A stretch of DNA of 64,000 nucleotides, taken from positions 62,001 to 126,000 of the forward strand of contig JAEWQJ010000009.1 of the NCBI GenBank assembly GCA_023399215.1. Reading direction: 5' to 3'. The first letter of the stretch is position 1; each line of letters opens with the position of its first letter. This DNA comes from Methanobacteriota archaeon (GTDB lineage: Archaea > Halobacteriota > Methanosarcinia > Methanosarcinales > Methanosarcinaceae). A program made the translations under genes and the position numbers. Below are positions 9,613 to 18,605 of the stretch, piece by piece. The notes beneath the pieces are model-generated. The model had not been told where the DNA came from. It made no database searches and saw nothing but the letters and a program-made list of their open reading frames with translations.

Positions 9613-10356
9613 TCAAAATCCCCACCCCATGTAAAATTTAAGAGGTACGAAGCCAAGCTTCTGAAGGCTATAGACCCCAAAAGCTTCTTTCCTGGATTTA
9701 AAATCTTTTAGAGAACTGCTCTTTAGCTTCCCGCTAAGATGCTGCAGCTCAAAACCCGTTTCAGCTGTGTTTCTGTTGATGATATCCATACGCGCTCGCA
9801 TGAAAACATCGCCAGCATAGTAAAGTTTCATACCGTATGCACTGAAAACTACTTTTGAGATCGAAGCCCAATCTGAAGAGGTATTTCGAAGGGTCAGTTC
9901 AATAATCCCTTCCTGTAGAGGGTTAGGGGAAGGAGAAATTGAATATATCTGGCTTTTCCAGTGCTTACAGATGACTCCGTTTGAAACCTCTCCATAAAGG
10001 GTAAACTTCTGCCTCACCAGGCTCAGCACATCAAGAAGCTGAAGATTTTTTTCTCCTTTATCCGCGATAAAAACACCTATCTCTATAGGAAAAGTCAGAA
10101 AAATCTTCCTTTTTGCTCCTCCCGCAAGCAGCAGGGTTTTCTCAAACTCTATAAGCAGGTTTGGAGTAATTTCTTTAGGAGTGTTTAAGGGCTCTACCGG
10201 ATTTATAATCAGACACTTTTCATCTCCAAGAATAATTTTCTCTACATTTTCCGTCCCGAGCGTCCTTCTGTATATCCACTGCTCTCCGGTGTTTTCCACG
10301 GAAATGGCAATTCCTTCCTGTTCAACTGAAAAAGGGGGATTATAACGGCCGTACAT
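9613..10356 (-). CDS. DUF432 family protein
   Basis: 247 residues, no clear signal peptide or membrane helix, beta-rich in appearance. The pattern (GRYNPPF at the N-terminus, PVEPLNTP in the middle, KFYMGWGF at the C-terminus) fits the archaeal DUF432 family, which is often found beside MscS channels. The function is unknown. Its stop is within a few bases of the MscS start, which supports a joint role, possibly as a channel accessory or regulator. That role is inference. Confidence 0.75.
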   Translation of the reverse strand: MYGRYNPPFSVEQEGIAISVENTGEQWIYRRTLGTENVEKIILGDEKCLIINPVEPLNTPKEITPNLLIEFEKTLLLAGGAKRKIFLTFPIEIGVFIADKGEKNLQLLDVLSLVRQKFTLYGEVSNGVICKHWKSQIYSISPSPNPLQEGIIELTLRNTSSDWASISKVVFSAYGMKLYYAGDVFMRARMDIINRNTAETGFELQHLSGKLKSSSLKDFKSRKEAFGVYSLQKLGFVPLKFYMGWGF

Positions 10357-10470
10357 AATATCCCGGAAACTAATACTTTTTGAAGAATTATCTAAATTTC
10401 TTAATATAGATGTATTACTTTATAAAAATTTTGCCTTTGAATGCCTTTTCTGAATCAAAAGAAAAACAGA

Positions 10471-10830
10471 TCAAAAATCAGGAGAGAAGAAAAAAGAGAG
10501 AAAACAAAGAAAAGAAGAAAAAGGAGAGAAAACAAAGGAGAGAAGACATAAAGGAAAGATGGAAAGCTGACAAAAAAGAGAGTTGATGGAAAGCTGACAA
10601 AAAAGAAAGCTGATGGAAAAGCTGACAAAAAAGAAAGCTGATGGAAAAGCTGACAAAAAAGAAAGCTGATAGGAAAGCTGAAAAAAGAAAGCTGATGGAA
10701 AAGCTGAAAAAAAGAGAGTTGGAGAAGAGAAGCAAAAGAAAAGATAAACAGGGATAAACAGGGATAAAAAAGGATAAAAAGCTTAATGGAATAGGAGACA
10801 AAAAGAAAAAGTCTCCAGGAAAAAAGAAAG
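10471..10830. repeat. Purine-rich tandem repeat block
   Basis: The + strand is almost pure A/G. Positions about 10560-10720 repeat a unit near AAAAAGAAAGCTGATGGAAA six or so times. The two overlapping minus-strand frames across it (Phe/Leu/Ser-rich) are products of this composition and not genes. The block lies just downstream of corA. Confidence 0.8.
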
Positions 10831-11895
10831 TCAAACCCATTTCCTTTTCTTAAAATAGAAAAACATGCTGACTGCTAGAAGGATCATTGCAAACATTACT
10901 ATCGGATATCCCCAGCGCCATTTGAGTTCAGGCATATATTCGAAATTCATTCCGTAAACGCCTGATATGAAAGTAAGGGGAATGAAAATCGTTGCTATGA
11001 CCGTCAGGACCTCCATAACTTCATTCATCCTGAAGCTTATGCTGGAGAGATAGATATCAACCATTGAAGACAAAATATCCCGGAAATCTTCGACAGTATC
11101 TATTACCTGGATGGTATGGTCATAAACATCTCTAAGGTAAACCCGGGTAGTCTCTTTAATAAGATCGGACTCAACCCTCTGCAAACCATTTATCAGCTCC
11201 CGAAGAGGCCAGATGGATTTACGAAGGGTAATCATATCCCTTTTATACTTTTGAATAGTCTGGAGAGTCTCAGGCCTTGGATGTAATACCAGCCCTTCTT
11301 CAAGATATTCGATTTTGTCACCAAAATGCTCAAGAATTAAAAAATAGTTATCGATAACAGCGTCAATAATACCGTAGGCAAGATAATCCACCCCGCTTTT
11401 CCGCAAGCGAGAAGCTGGATTTTCAAACCTTTCCCGCATCTGGTCAAAAACATATCCATTCCTTTCCTGAAAAGAGAGGACATAATTAGGGCCGATGATA
11501 ATGCTTACCTGGTCTATAGTGATCTCTTTATTTTCCTTATCAAGGAGAATCATTTTTAAAACCGAATAAATATATGAGTCGTAATCTTCAGTCTTGGGCC
11601 GCTGTCGTGTATTGAGTATGTCTTCAAGGGTAAGAGGATGGATATTGAAGTAGCTTCCGAGCTTTCCTATAATGTCTACCCTATCCAGCCCATCCACATC
11701 TATCCATAAATTAAGATCAGGCTGGTCTTTAAATTCCAGACACTCTTCAACCTTTTCCAGTTTTCTTTCTACAAGTTTTTCACTGTTATAGGCTAGGACC
11801 CGGATTACTACCTTTTCTACCTTCTTTTCTCCTACATGGACAAGTGCTCCAGGTGCAAGCCCAATTTGTGATCCTCTTCTTCCAGAAGTCACCAT
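10831..11895 (-). CDS. corA: CorA family magnesium/cobalt transporter
   Basis: 354 residues. The C-terminus has two transmembrane helices, with the family signature YGMNF just after the first and a short positively charged tail (KKRKWV). The N-terminal two thirds is the cytoplasmic alpha/beta and helical stalk domain (TRQRPKTEDYDSY motif at about residue 95). It forms a pentameric Mg2+ channel. The gene faces the transmembrane-helix gene at 12207 across a shared 300-bp promoter region. It is one of several ion or tension channels grouped here. Confidence 0.95.
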   Translation of the reverse strand: MVTSGRRGSQIGLAPGALVHVGEKKVEKVVIRVLAYNSEKLVERKLEKVEECLEFKDQPDLNLWIDVDGLDRVDIIGKLGSYFNIHPLTLEDILNTRQRPKTEDYDSYIYSVLKMILLDKENKEITIDQVSIIIGPNYVLSFQERNGYVFDQMRERFENPASRLRKSGVDYLAYGIIDAVIDNYFLILEHFGDKIEYLEEGLVLHPRPETLQTIQKYKRDMITLRKSIWPLRELINGLQRVESDLIKETTRVYLRDVYDHTIQVIDTVEDFRDILSSMVDIYLSSISFRMNEVMEVLTVIATIFIPLTFISGVYGMNFEYMPELKWRWGYPIVMFAMILLAVSMFFYFKKRKWV

Positions 11896-12206
11896 GCTTA
11901 TTTCTCTGCCTCAGATTCTAATAAAAATAGATTATTCAGTAATTAAAGCTCCCTTGATTTAAGCCTGTGCACGATTTTTTTAATCCAGGTGTTTATTTTG
12001 AAATTTTAAAATAGCTTAAATAATCTTGAAATTTATAAAACTTACACTTAAAAACGAGCTTTTTAAACGCTTGCAGGCAAATTGCAGATAAATATATGTA
12101 TTATTTGTTGAATATAATAATAAATTAAATATATAAACATTTTTCCAAGAATTGGGGAACTGGAAAAATCGTCATTTTTAGGACAAAGATATAGGGAGTG
12201 GTTAAT
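11896..12206. other. Divergent promoter region between corA and the TM-helix gene
   Basis: About 310 AT-rich bases separate the two divergent starts. TATA-like stretches occur near 12100-12140 (AATATATAAAC). I see no conserved operator and no gene. Confidence 0.5.
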
Positions 12207-13127
12207 TTGGTTGGAACTGAAATTACAAATAGTTTTATCAATATAATTGATCAGTTTATTGCATTCATTCCTACTTTAGTAGCGATAATCATACTGATTA
12301 TCGTAGGAAAAATAGTAGGAACTTTTCTTGGAAAGCTCGGAGCAAGGTTTCTGGACAAGATCGGACTCGATGACCTTATCGACAAAACCATCATTGGTGG
12401 AATGATAAAACGAGCGCAGATGAGTACGGTAGGTTTTTTTGATGCCGTAATCAGGTGGTTCATCTACATCGTCTTTGCTATGATCATTCTGGACCTGCTA
12501 AACATCCAAGCAGTGAATAATTTTGTCAGCATGATCGTACTCTATATTCCACTTATGGTCTCCGCTTTCATAGTACTACTTGTCGGTCTACTGGTAGTTG
12601 ACTTCATTAGTGACCTGGCCAAAAAAGTACTTATTTCAACAGGAGTAGATGAAAAATTTGAAGAAACATCTTTTGGAGCTTCAGTCAAATCTGGAGGACT
12701 GACAGTTTCAGGAATCGTATCCGGACTGATCAGGCTATTTGGGTACCTGGTATTTCTCTCGATTGCATCTAATATCTTAGAGTTGACCATGATAACTCAG
12801 CTGTTTATAGATATTACACATTATTTGCCACGCCTTTTTACAGGTATCCTGATCCTGATAATCGGATTCCTTTCCATTGATGTGGTCATGGACTATATTT
12901 CCAGTGCTTTTAAAGGCATTAGCGTAGAAGAGGTAAACATCTTTTTCCCTCTTCTAAGAGGCTTCCTGTATCTGATAGTAATCTTGCTTGCTCTTGATAC
13001 AATGCTGGTTAATACGGGCATACTCTATCTGTTCTTAGGACCACTTGCATGGGGACTTGCAGTCGTGATTGCATTCAAATACGGAGTCAAAGACGCAATT
13101 GTTGCGTATGCCAAAGAAAGGAAGTAA
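12207..13127 (+). CDS. Membrane protein with conserved TM-helix repeats, MscS-related
   Basis: About 306 residues with at least eight hydrophobic segments arranged as repeats of a TM helix followed by an amphipathic, Gly-rich segment (IIVGKIVGTFLG, VVDFISDL, LSIDVVMDYI). This is the pattern of the conserved transmembrane-helix repeat proteins that resemble the membrane part of MscS. It lacks the soluble MscS beta domain, so channel function is likely but not shown. The frame can begin at GTG 12198, but the TTG at 12207 has GGAGTGG 6 bases upstream and is preferred. Confidence 0.8.
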   Translation: MVGTEITNSFINIIDQFIAFIPTLVAIIILIIVGKIVGTFLGKLGARFLDKIGLDDLIDKTIIGGMIKRAQMSTVGFFDAVIRWFIYIVFAMIILDLLNIQAVNNFVSMIVLYIPLMVSAFIVLLVGLLVVDFISDLAKKVLISTGVDEKFEETSFGASVKSGGLTVSGIVSGLIRLFGYLVFLSIASNILELTMITQLFIDITHYLPRLFTGILILIIGFLSIDVVMDYISSAFKGISVEEVNIFFPLLRGFLYLIVILLALDTMLVNTGILYLFLGPLAWGLAVVIAFKYGVKDAIVAYAKERK

Positions 13128-13213
13128 TTCCTTTCTTTCATTTATTTAAGACTCAACTTTATTATTTATTAAAGAAGAAAAAAGGAACCAAAAAAGCCTT
13201 ACAGAATATGGAG

Positions 13214-13246
13214 AAAGAAGTTTCCGTTCACGAAACTTCTTTTTTC
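13214..13246 (+). terminator. Hairpin plus T-run terminator-like structure
   Basis: AAAGAAGTTTC at 13214-13224 pairs perfectly with GAAACTTCTTT at 13232-13242 around a 7-base loop, followed by more T. It lies about 90 bases after the stop of the TM-helix gene and before the next MscS gene. Confidence 0.6.
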
Positions 13247-13409
13247 GGTTTACTAATTATTGAAATTCTTTTTTGCTTAAATTTCCTGATATTTAAGCTG
13301 GGATAACTTTCTTTGCCTAATTACAACTTTATAAAGTTACCACTTTTATGTAGTTTTTATCTTCTTTAAATCAATATTTATTTAAAGCTTCTTGCCAATC
13401 AGTCATGGC

Positions 13410-14462
13410 ATGGAAACCACCGATAACCACTCTTCTTTTGTAGAGAATATGTCTTATTTTGATGTAGGCTTAAAGAAGGTACTTACATGGTTTTCAGATA
13501 ACTTTGGTACATTTATATTCATACTTTTTATTGGCCTGATCACTGTTATTATTGCACGGAATGTAAATCGTCTTCTGGAACGCCATTTCACAAAAGTAAG
13601 TAGCAAGCTGCATATGGACCCAACATCCTTCAGGATGTTCAGGCATATTGTAGTTGCATTAATCTATTTTATGGGAATTGCCATTGTTATTTACAGCATT
13701 CCCAGTCTTCAAAACCTTTCGGTTGCCCTCTTTACCGGGGCAGGGATTGCCGGTATAGTCATTGGTTTTGCAGCCCAGAGCACACTGAGCAATATAATAG
13801 CAGGGCTGTCTCTTACCATTTTTCAACCATTCAGGGTAGGAGATCGGCTTAATATTATGAATGAATACGGAAAAGTTACGGACCTTAATCTCAGGCACAC
13901 TGTCATTATAACCTGGGATAACAGGCGGCTTATAATCCCAAATTCCATGATCAGCAATGAAGCGATAATTAACTGGACTATAGAAGACCCTGCAGTCATC
14001 TGGCCAATTGACGTTGGAATTAGCTATGATGCCGACATTGACCAGGCTAGAAAGATCATGATCGAAGAAGCCCGAAAACATCCCAATGTAATGCCCCCGC
14101 AGGAAGTTCAGTATAGCGTTGTAAAACCCAGCTTAATCAAATCCGAAACGCTTAAAATGGGATTTATTGACTCCCCTGTGCTTCATCCTGTTGACCCGGA
14201 CTTCAGGGAGAGAGGAGAAGTTAAAGTAAATGTTGTCGAACTGGGGGAGTCTTCCGTAAATCTCCGCATGAATGTCTGGTTTAAAGACAGGAGTGTTGCG
14301 TACAGTTCAGGATGCGAAATCAGGGAAGCTATTAAAAAGCGTTTTGATAAGGAAGGCGTAGAAATCCCGTACCCTTACAGGACTATTGTGTATAAAACTG
14401 ATCTTGAAAAAGAAAAGAAGGCCACTGGAAAATTATCCCGTACAGAGGGAGATAAAATTTAA
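13410..14462 (+). CDS. MscS family mechanosensitive channel
   Basis: About 350 residues. Two or three N-terminal transmembrane helices lead to the pore helix (AGIAGIVIGFAAQSTLSN) and the beta domain (QPFRVGDRLN). The C-terminal alpha/beta domain carries a stretch (residues about 230-270) longer than in minimal MscS. It acts as a tension-gated safety valve in the membrane. The frame could start at TTG 13392, but ATG 13410 is the first ATG; no strong ribosome binding site is visible for either. It is the second MscS homologue within 5 kb. Confidence 0.9.
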   Translation: METTDNHSSFVENMSYFDVGLKKVLTWFSDNFGTFIFILFIGLITVIIARNVNRLLERHFTKVSSKLHMDPTSFRMFRHIVVALIYFMGIAIVIYSIPSLQNLSVALFTGAGIAGIVIGFAAQSTLSNIIAGLSLTIFQPFRVGDRLNIMNEYGKVTDLNLRHTVIITWDNRRLIIPNSMISNEAIINWTIEDPAVIWPIDVGISYDADIDQARKIMIEEARKHPNVMPPQEVQYSVVKPSLIKSETLKMGFIDSPVLHPVDPDFRERGEVKVNVVELGESSVNLRMNVWFKDRSVAYSSGCEIREAIKKRFDKEGVEIPYPYRTIVYKTDLEKEKKATGKLSRTEGDKI

Positions 14463-14686
14463 TAGGCCGTAAAATGCCGAGTAAAAAATACTGGCAATTA
14501 AGGAATTAGTCGGTTGCTGAGAAAAGCAAGTAAAAATGAATAAGGAACAAACAAGTGAAAAATGAGTTGATAGAAAACAATTGAAAAGTTGACTGATAAA
14601 AAGCAGTGAAAAGTACTTGATAAAAAACAAGTGAAATATGAGTTAAATAAAAGAAGAAATTGGGGATGAAAGGTCAATGGGGGATT
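14463..14686. repeat. A-rich degenerate repeats between convergent genes
   Basis: A degenerate unit (roughly GATAAAAAACAAGTGAAAA) recurs several times between about 14520 and 14650. No gene is credible here. Confidence 0.6.
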
Positions 14687-15994
14687 TCACAGTTCCCTTT
14701 CATCAATTACTCTTTTTGTCTTTTTCATACTGCGAGGAAGTTCCCCCATCTTTACGCCTAAAACGTCCACAGTTACGCCTATAAAGTCCTTGAAAGCTTT
14801 TCTGAGAGCTTTTTCGGTTTTTGCTTTCTTTGCGGGATCTTCTGCGCCTTCAATCTCGACCCTGAAAATCATGCTGTCCCTTCCGTCCTTACGGGTAAGC
14901 AGGATCTGGTATTCGCTGCTTACGCCAGGAATCCTCTGGACAAGATCTTCGATCTGTCCTGGATAAATATTTACAGCCTTGAACTTTATGCGGTCGTCCG
15001 ACCTACCAAGTATCCTGTCAATTCTCGGGAAAGGACAACCACACTTACAGAGACCAGGAATTATCCGGGTCAGGTCTCTTGTCCTGTAGCGGATGAGGGG
15101 AGCCCCTTCCTTTGTGAGAGTCGTAATTACAAGTTCTCCAAGCGTACCGTCAGGAAGCTGCTCACCTGTAATGGGATCGATTACCTCAAAGAGCAGGTAG
15201 TCGGACCAGTAATGCATACCCTCATGGAGAGAACAATCAAGGCCAATTCCTGGCCCATAGATCTCGGTCAGCCCGTAAATATCAAAAGTCTCTATTCCCA
15301 GCTCGTTTTCGATTCGGCTGCGCATCTTTTCGCTCCAGCGCTCCGAACCTATAATGCCTTTTCTGAGCTGAATCTGGGACTTAAGCCCACGCTTTTCAAT
15401 TTCTTCGGAAAGCAAAAGCGCATAAGAGGAAGTGCTTGCAAGGGCTGTGGACTTCAGGTCAACAAACAGTTCGAGCTGTTTTTCGGTATTTCCCGGACCT
15501 GTAGGTATGGCCATTGCTCCCAGGCGTTCAGCCCCAAGCTGAAACCCTATTCCTGCAGTCCAGAGCCCGTACCCTGGTGTAATCTGAATCCTGTCCTGAT
15601 TGGTAAGGCCTGCCAGCATGTAGCAGCGCATCATCATTTCGGCCCAGACATCCACATCTTTTCGGGTGTAAGGAATAATTATGGGTTTTCCTGTAGTCCC
15701 GGATGAGGAATGGATCCTTACGACTTCTGAGTCAGGCACAGACTGTAACCCAAGAGGGTAAGCGTCCCTGAGTTCTTCTTTATTCGTAAAGGGAAGAAGT
15801 TTCAGGTCATCAAGCGACTTTATGTCCTCGATATCGACATTTGCTTCCCGGAACTTTTTCTGGTAAAAAGGACTATTTTTAACTACGCGATTCAGCAGTG
15901 CCTTCAATTTTGCAAAGGTATCTTCTTCCGAGATTTTGGGATGGTAAAGCTGTACATTGGGATCAAGTTCAGCTTCAGTGGATGCTTCATACAT
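14687..15994 (-). CDS. paaK: Phenylacetate-CoA ligase-like aryl-CoA ligase
   Basis: 435 residues, the PaaK length. The AMP-binding P-loop HSSSGTTGKP is at about residues 93-102, the YGLTEIYGPG core motif at about 240, and the RTRDLTR motif (Asp of the hinge region) follows at about 305. It activates an aryl acid (phenylacetate, indoleacetate or similar) to its CoA thioester. The start has AAGGTGA 6 bases upstream. It lies 25 bases after iorB, so it is the third gene of an iorA-iorB-ligase operon. In methanogens this pairing is known to allow growth on aryl acids as aromatic amino-acid precursors, with the ligase feeding arylacetyl-CoA to IOR working in the synthetic direction. Confidence 0.92.
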   Translation of the reverse strand: MYEASTEAELDPNVQLYHPKISEEDTFAKLKALLNRVVKNSPFYQKKFREANVDIEDIKSLDDLKLLPFTNKEELRDAYPLGLQSVPDSEVVRIHSSSGTTGKPIIIPYTRKDVDVWAEMMMRCYMLAGLTNQDRIQITPGYGLWTAGIGFQLGAERLGAMAIPTGPGNTEKQLELFVDLKSTALASTSSYALLLSEEIEKRGLKSQIQLRKGIIGSERWSEKMRSRIENELGIETFDIYGLTEIYGPGIGLDCSLHEGMHYWSDYLLFEVIDPITGEQLPDGTLGELVITTLTKEGAPLIRYRTRDLTRIIPGLCKCGCPFPRIDRILGRSDDRIKFKAVNIYPGQIEDLVQRIPGVSSEYQILLTRKDGRDSMIFRVEIEGAEDPAKKAKTEKALRKAFKDFIGVTVDVLGVKMGELPRSMKKTKRVIDEREL

Positions 15995-16019
15995 GTCATT
16001 TCACCTTCTGCTCCCCAGT

Positions 16020-16619
16020 TCAGGTGCCGGAGACAGATCTAATACATTTCCTTGCGCGTTCGAATGCGGCATCGTTTACAGCCCTGTATTTTTCAGGGAT
16101 TTCGGCATCCAGTACTGCCTTTAGAATTTCTTCCTGAAAAGGTAATACTCGTGCGCCTGCAGCCGCTCCAAGCATTGCAACGTTTGCAGCCCTGTATGTC
16201 CCTACCTCGTCTGCAAGCTTCGTAAAATCGGAGCAGAGAATATCAGGGTAGTATGCATACAAAAATGAGAGCAAAGCTGCAGGGTCATACTCAGGGCTTC
16301 CAGGAGGTCTTGATGCCGGCGAGATAGCATGGGTATTTACCAGAACCTTTCCACCCTCCTTAAGAAAAGGCAGGTTTCGTACGGTTTCTGCAGGTTCCAG
16401 GCCTAAAAGCAGGTCTGCCTGTCCGATGGGAATAAGTGACCCAGAAACTTTGTCTCCAATCCTTATATGGCTGCTGACCGAACCTTCCCTCTGAGACATG
16501 CCTATGGTTTCGGCAGTGCTTACGTGGAATCCGGCTTTCATTGCAGCAAGTGCAAGCAAGCGGGAAGCAAGCACAACGCCCTGCCCACCAACGCCTGCAA
16601 TAAGAATATCATATTTCAC
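16020..16619 (-). CDS. iorB: Indolepyruvate:ferredoxin oxidoreductase beta subunit
   Basis: About 199 residues. The N-terminal GVGGQGV motif (about residues 8-14) is the hallmark of the 2-oxoacid:ferredoxin oxidoreductase gamma/beta domain. The preferred GTG start at 16619 overlaps the iorA stop by 4 bases (GTGA), which signals translational coupling. A longer frame from 16670 would extend inside iorA and adds no family residues. With IorA it oxidises aryl pyruvates to aryl acyl-CoA, or works in reverse, with ferredoxin as electron carrier. Confidence 0.94.
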   Translation of the reverse strand: MKYDILIAGVGGQGVVLASRLLALAAMKAGFHVSTAETIGMSQREGSVSSHIRIGDKVSGSLIPIGQADLLLGLEPAETVRNLPFLKEGGKVLVNTHAISPASRPPGSPEYDPAALLSFLYAYYPDILCSDFTKLADEVGTYRAANVAMLGAAAGARVLPFQEEILKAVLDAEIPEKYRAVNDAAFERARKCIRSVSGT

Positions 16620-18496
16620 AGCTTTACGCCTCCTATACAGATGGCTTCTGAGGGGCAGACCTGTGCACAAAGCCCGCAGCCGCTGCAGTTGTCCTGTATG
16701 ACAGGCTTATCCCCATCAAGGTTAAGCGCAGGGCAGCCGAGCTCTTTTATACAGAAACCACAGCCTGTGCAGGCTTCAGAATTTATTTTGTAATATTTGT
16801 CGGGTTTTGTAATCCCTACACACTTGCCTTTGAAGACCAGAACCGACGGCCCATTGAAATTCATAGCTTCCTTTGCGGCTTTTATGCAACTCTCAAGGCT
16901 GTCCGGATCTACAGTATTTACTATCTTTACGTATTCAACCCCGCAGCTCCGAACCACGTCTTCAATGTCAATAGCTTTTGAAACATTTCCGAGTGCGGTT
17001 ATGCCTACGCCAGGATGGGGCTGGTGCCCTGTCATTGCAGTTGTACGGTTGTCAAGCACTGCAAGGGTGATGTTAGCTCCGTTATAGACAGCATTTATCA
17101 CTGCAGGAATGCCTGAGTGGAAAAAAGTAGAATCACCTATAAAGGCCACCTGTTTTGTCTTCGGGTTCGTATGGTAGAGCCCTCCTGCAAGGCTTATCCC
17201 TGCACCCATGCAGAGACAGGTATCGACCATGTTAAGGGGATAAGCATTTCCAAGGGTGTAGCAGCCAATGTCCCCGGAGAAAATCGTATCAGTTTGAGAC
17301 TCTTTTTTAAGCTGTTTTGCAGCCTGCTTGAAAGCGTAAAAAACGGCTCTGTGCATGCAACCGGCACAGAGAGTAGGGGCCCGGATTGGAAGGGGAGGAA
17401 GCTTTTCTCTTGAGACGGCAGGAGAAGCATGAGAAAGATGCAAACTCTCCCCATACGCTGCAAGTGCGCGGTTGATACTGTCAATGACAATATCCACATT
17501 GTATTCCCCGCTCACATGGAAAAAGCCGTTCTTCTTTCCATAAACATCAACAGGCAGATGGGCCTTTCCTATAAGCTGGAGCGCCTGTTCTTCAAGGTAA
17601 GGGTCAAGCTCTTCAGCTACGATCAGCCGGTCAATGCCTTTCAGGAAAGAAAGAGCTGCCTTTTCCGGAAACGGATATACTGTCCCTACCCTGAAGAGTG
17701 TAAACAACTCTTCAAAACCACTGACAGCTTCGATAGCCTCCTTTACGTAAAGGGCTGAAACGCCTGAAGCAATAATCCCGATTTTTCCCGATCCCGATAC
17801 CGAATTGAATGAAAGCTCGGAAAAGCGTTCGGAAAGCTTATTCTGCACACTTTCAAGCCAGGGGTGCCGTTCGGCAGTAAGCTTCGGAAAGATTGTCCAG
17901 CGCCTATCCTTTACAAAACCCTCCTCAACGGCTTCAACCGGAACAGGTTCTGCAGCTTCGACCACGACATCTCCGCAACTGTGAGATACCCGCGTGGTCG
18001 TTCTCAGGATAACGGGAATTTCAAATTCATGCGAAAGCTCAAAAGCAAGCTTTGTCAGTTCGTAGGCTTCCTGAGGGGTTGCCGGGTCAAGGACAGGAAT
18101 ATTTGCAAAGTGCCCGAAAGCTCGAGTATCCTGTTCAGTTTGGGAAGAATGAGGCCCGGGATCATCGGCAACGAGCAGGACAAGGGCTCCTTTTACCCCA
18201 ATATAGCTCAGGCTCATAAGAGGGTCGGATGCAACGTTTAGCCCTACCTGTTTCATGGTCACAAGCGCCTTTGCCCCGGAATAAGCTGCTCCAGCGGCCG
18301 TTTCAAGTGCAACTTTTTCGTTGCTGGACCACTCGGTATAGATTCCGCACCTGTTTGCATACCGGGCAATCGTCTCCAGAGCTTCGGTCGAGGGTGTTCC
18401 AGGGTACCCTGTAACCACCTGGACGCCGGCTTCTATAGCTCCAAGTGCAATGGCTTCATTACCCATTAACAACTTTTTATCAGTCAATAAACTCAT
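16616..18496 (-). CDS. iorA: Indolepyruvate:ferredoxin oxidoreductase alpha subunit
   Basis: 626 residues. The N-terminal part is the pyrimidine-binding domain (GYPGTPSTE at about 34-42). The thiamine diphosphate motif starts at GDSTFFHSG with the paired DNRTTAMTG (about residues 450-485). The C-terminus carries two 4Fe-4S clusters (CTGCGFCIKELGC, then CSGCGLCAQVC). It reduces ferredoxin with aryl pyruvate and CoA. First gene of the operon with iorB and the aryl-CoA ligase. A perfect inverted repeat lies 70-110 bases upstream and may be the operator. Confidence 0.95.
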   Translation of the reverse strand: MSLLTDKKLLMGNEAIALGAIEAGVQVVTGYPGTPSTEALETIARYANRCGIYTEWSSNEKVALETAAGAAYSGAKALVTMKQVGLNVASDPLMSLSYIGVKGALVLLVADDPGPHSSQTEQDTRAFGHFANIPVLDPATPQEAYELTKLAFELSHEFEIPVILRTTTRVSHSCGDVVVEAAEPVPVEAVEEGFVKDRRWTIFPKLTAERHPWLESVQNKLSERFSELSFNSVSGSGKIGIIASGVSALYVKEAIEAVSGFEELFTLFRVGTVYPFPEKAALSFLKGIDRLIVAEELDPYLEEQALQLIGKAHLPVDVYGKKNGFFHVSGEYNVDIVIDSINRALAAYGESLHLSHASPAVSREKLPPLPIRAPTLCAGCMHRAVFYAFKQAAKQLKKESQTDTIFSGDIGCYTLGNAYPLNMVDTCLCMGAGISLAGGLYHTNPKTKQVAFIGDSTFFHSGIPAVINAVYNGANITLAVLDNRTTAMTGHQPHPGVGITALGNVSKAIDIEDVVRSCGVEYVKIVNTVDPDSLESCIKAAKEAMNFNGPSVLVFKGKCVGITKPDKYYKINSEACTGCGFCIKELGCPALNLDGDKPVIQDNCSGCGLCAQVCPSEAICIGGVKL

Positions 18497-18566
18497 CTCG
18501 AATTCAGGGTAATATTTTAACAGTTTGATAAATCTAGAAGGAAATGATTAAAGTTGAAAAGAATTT

Positions 18567-18605
18567 GAATTCTCAAGCTATTCATTAAACTTATTTTGAG
18601 AATTC
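18567..18605. promoter_or_regulatory. Perfect 10-bp inverted repeat upstream of iorA
   Basis: GAATTCTCAA at 18567-18576 is the exact reverse complement of TTGAGAATTC at 18596-18605, with a 19-base AT-rich spacer. It lies 71-109 bases before the iorA start, where the promoter and an operator would be expected. Half-site spacing (29 bases between starts, about three helical turns) would place both halves on one DNA face. No regulator gene is adjacent. Confidence 0.5.

Noticed and set aside
10471..10840. Two Phe/Leu/Ser-rich minus-strand frames
   Set aside because: They are translations of a purine-rich tandem repeat, without a ribosome binding site or protein-like composition.
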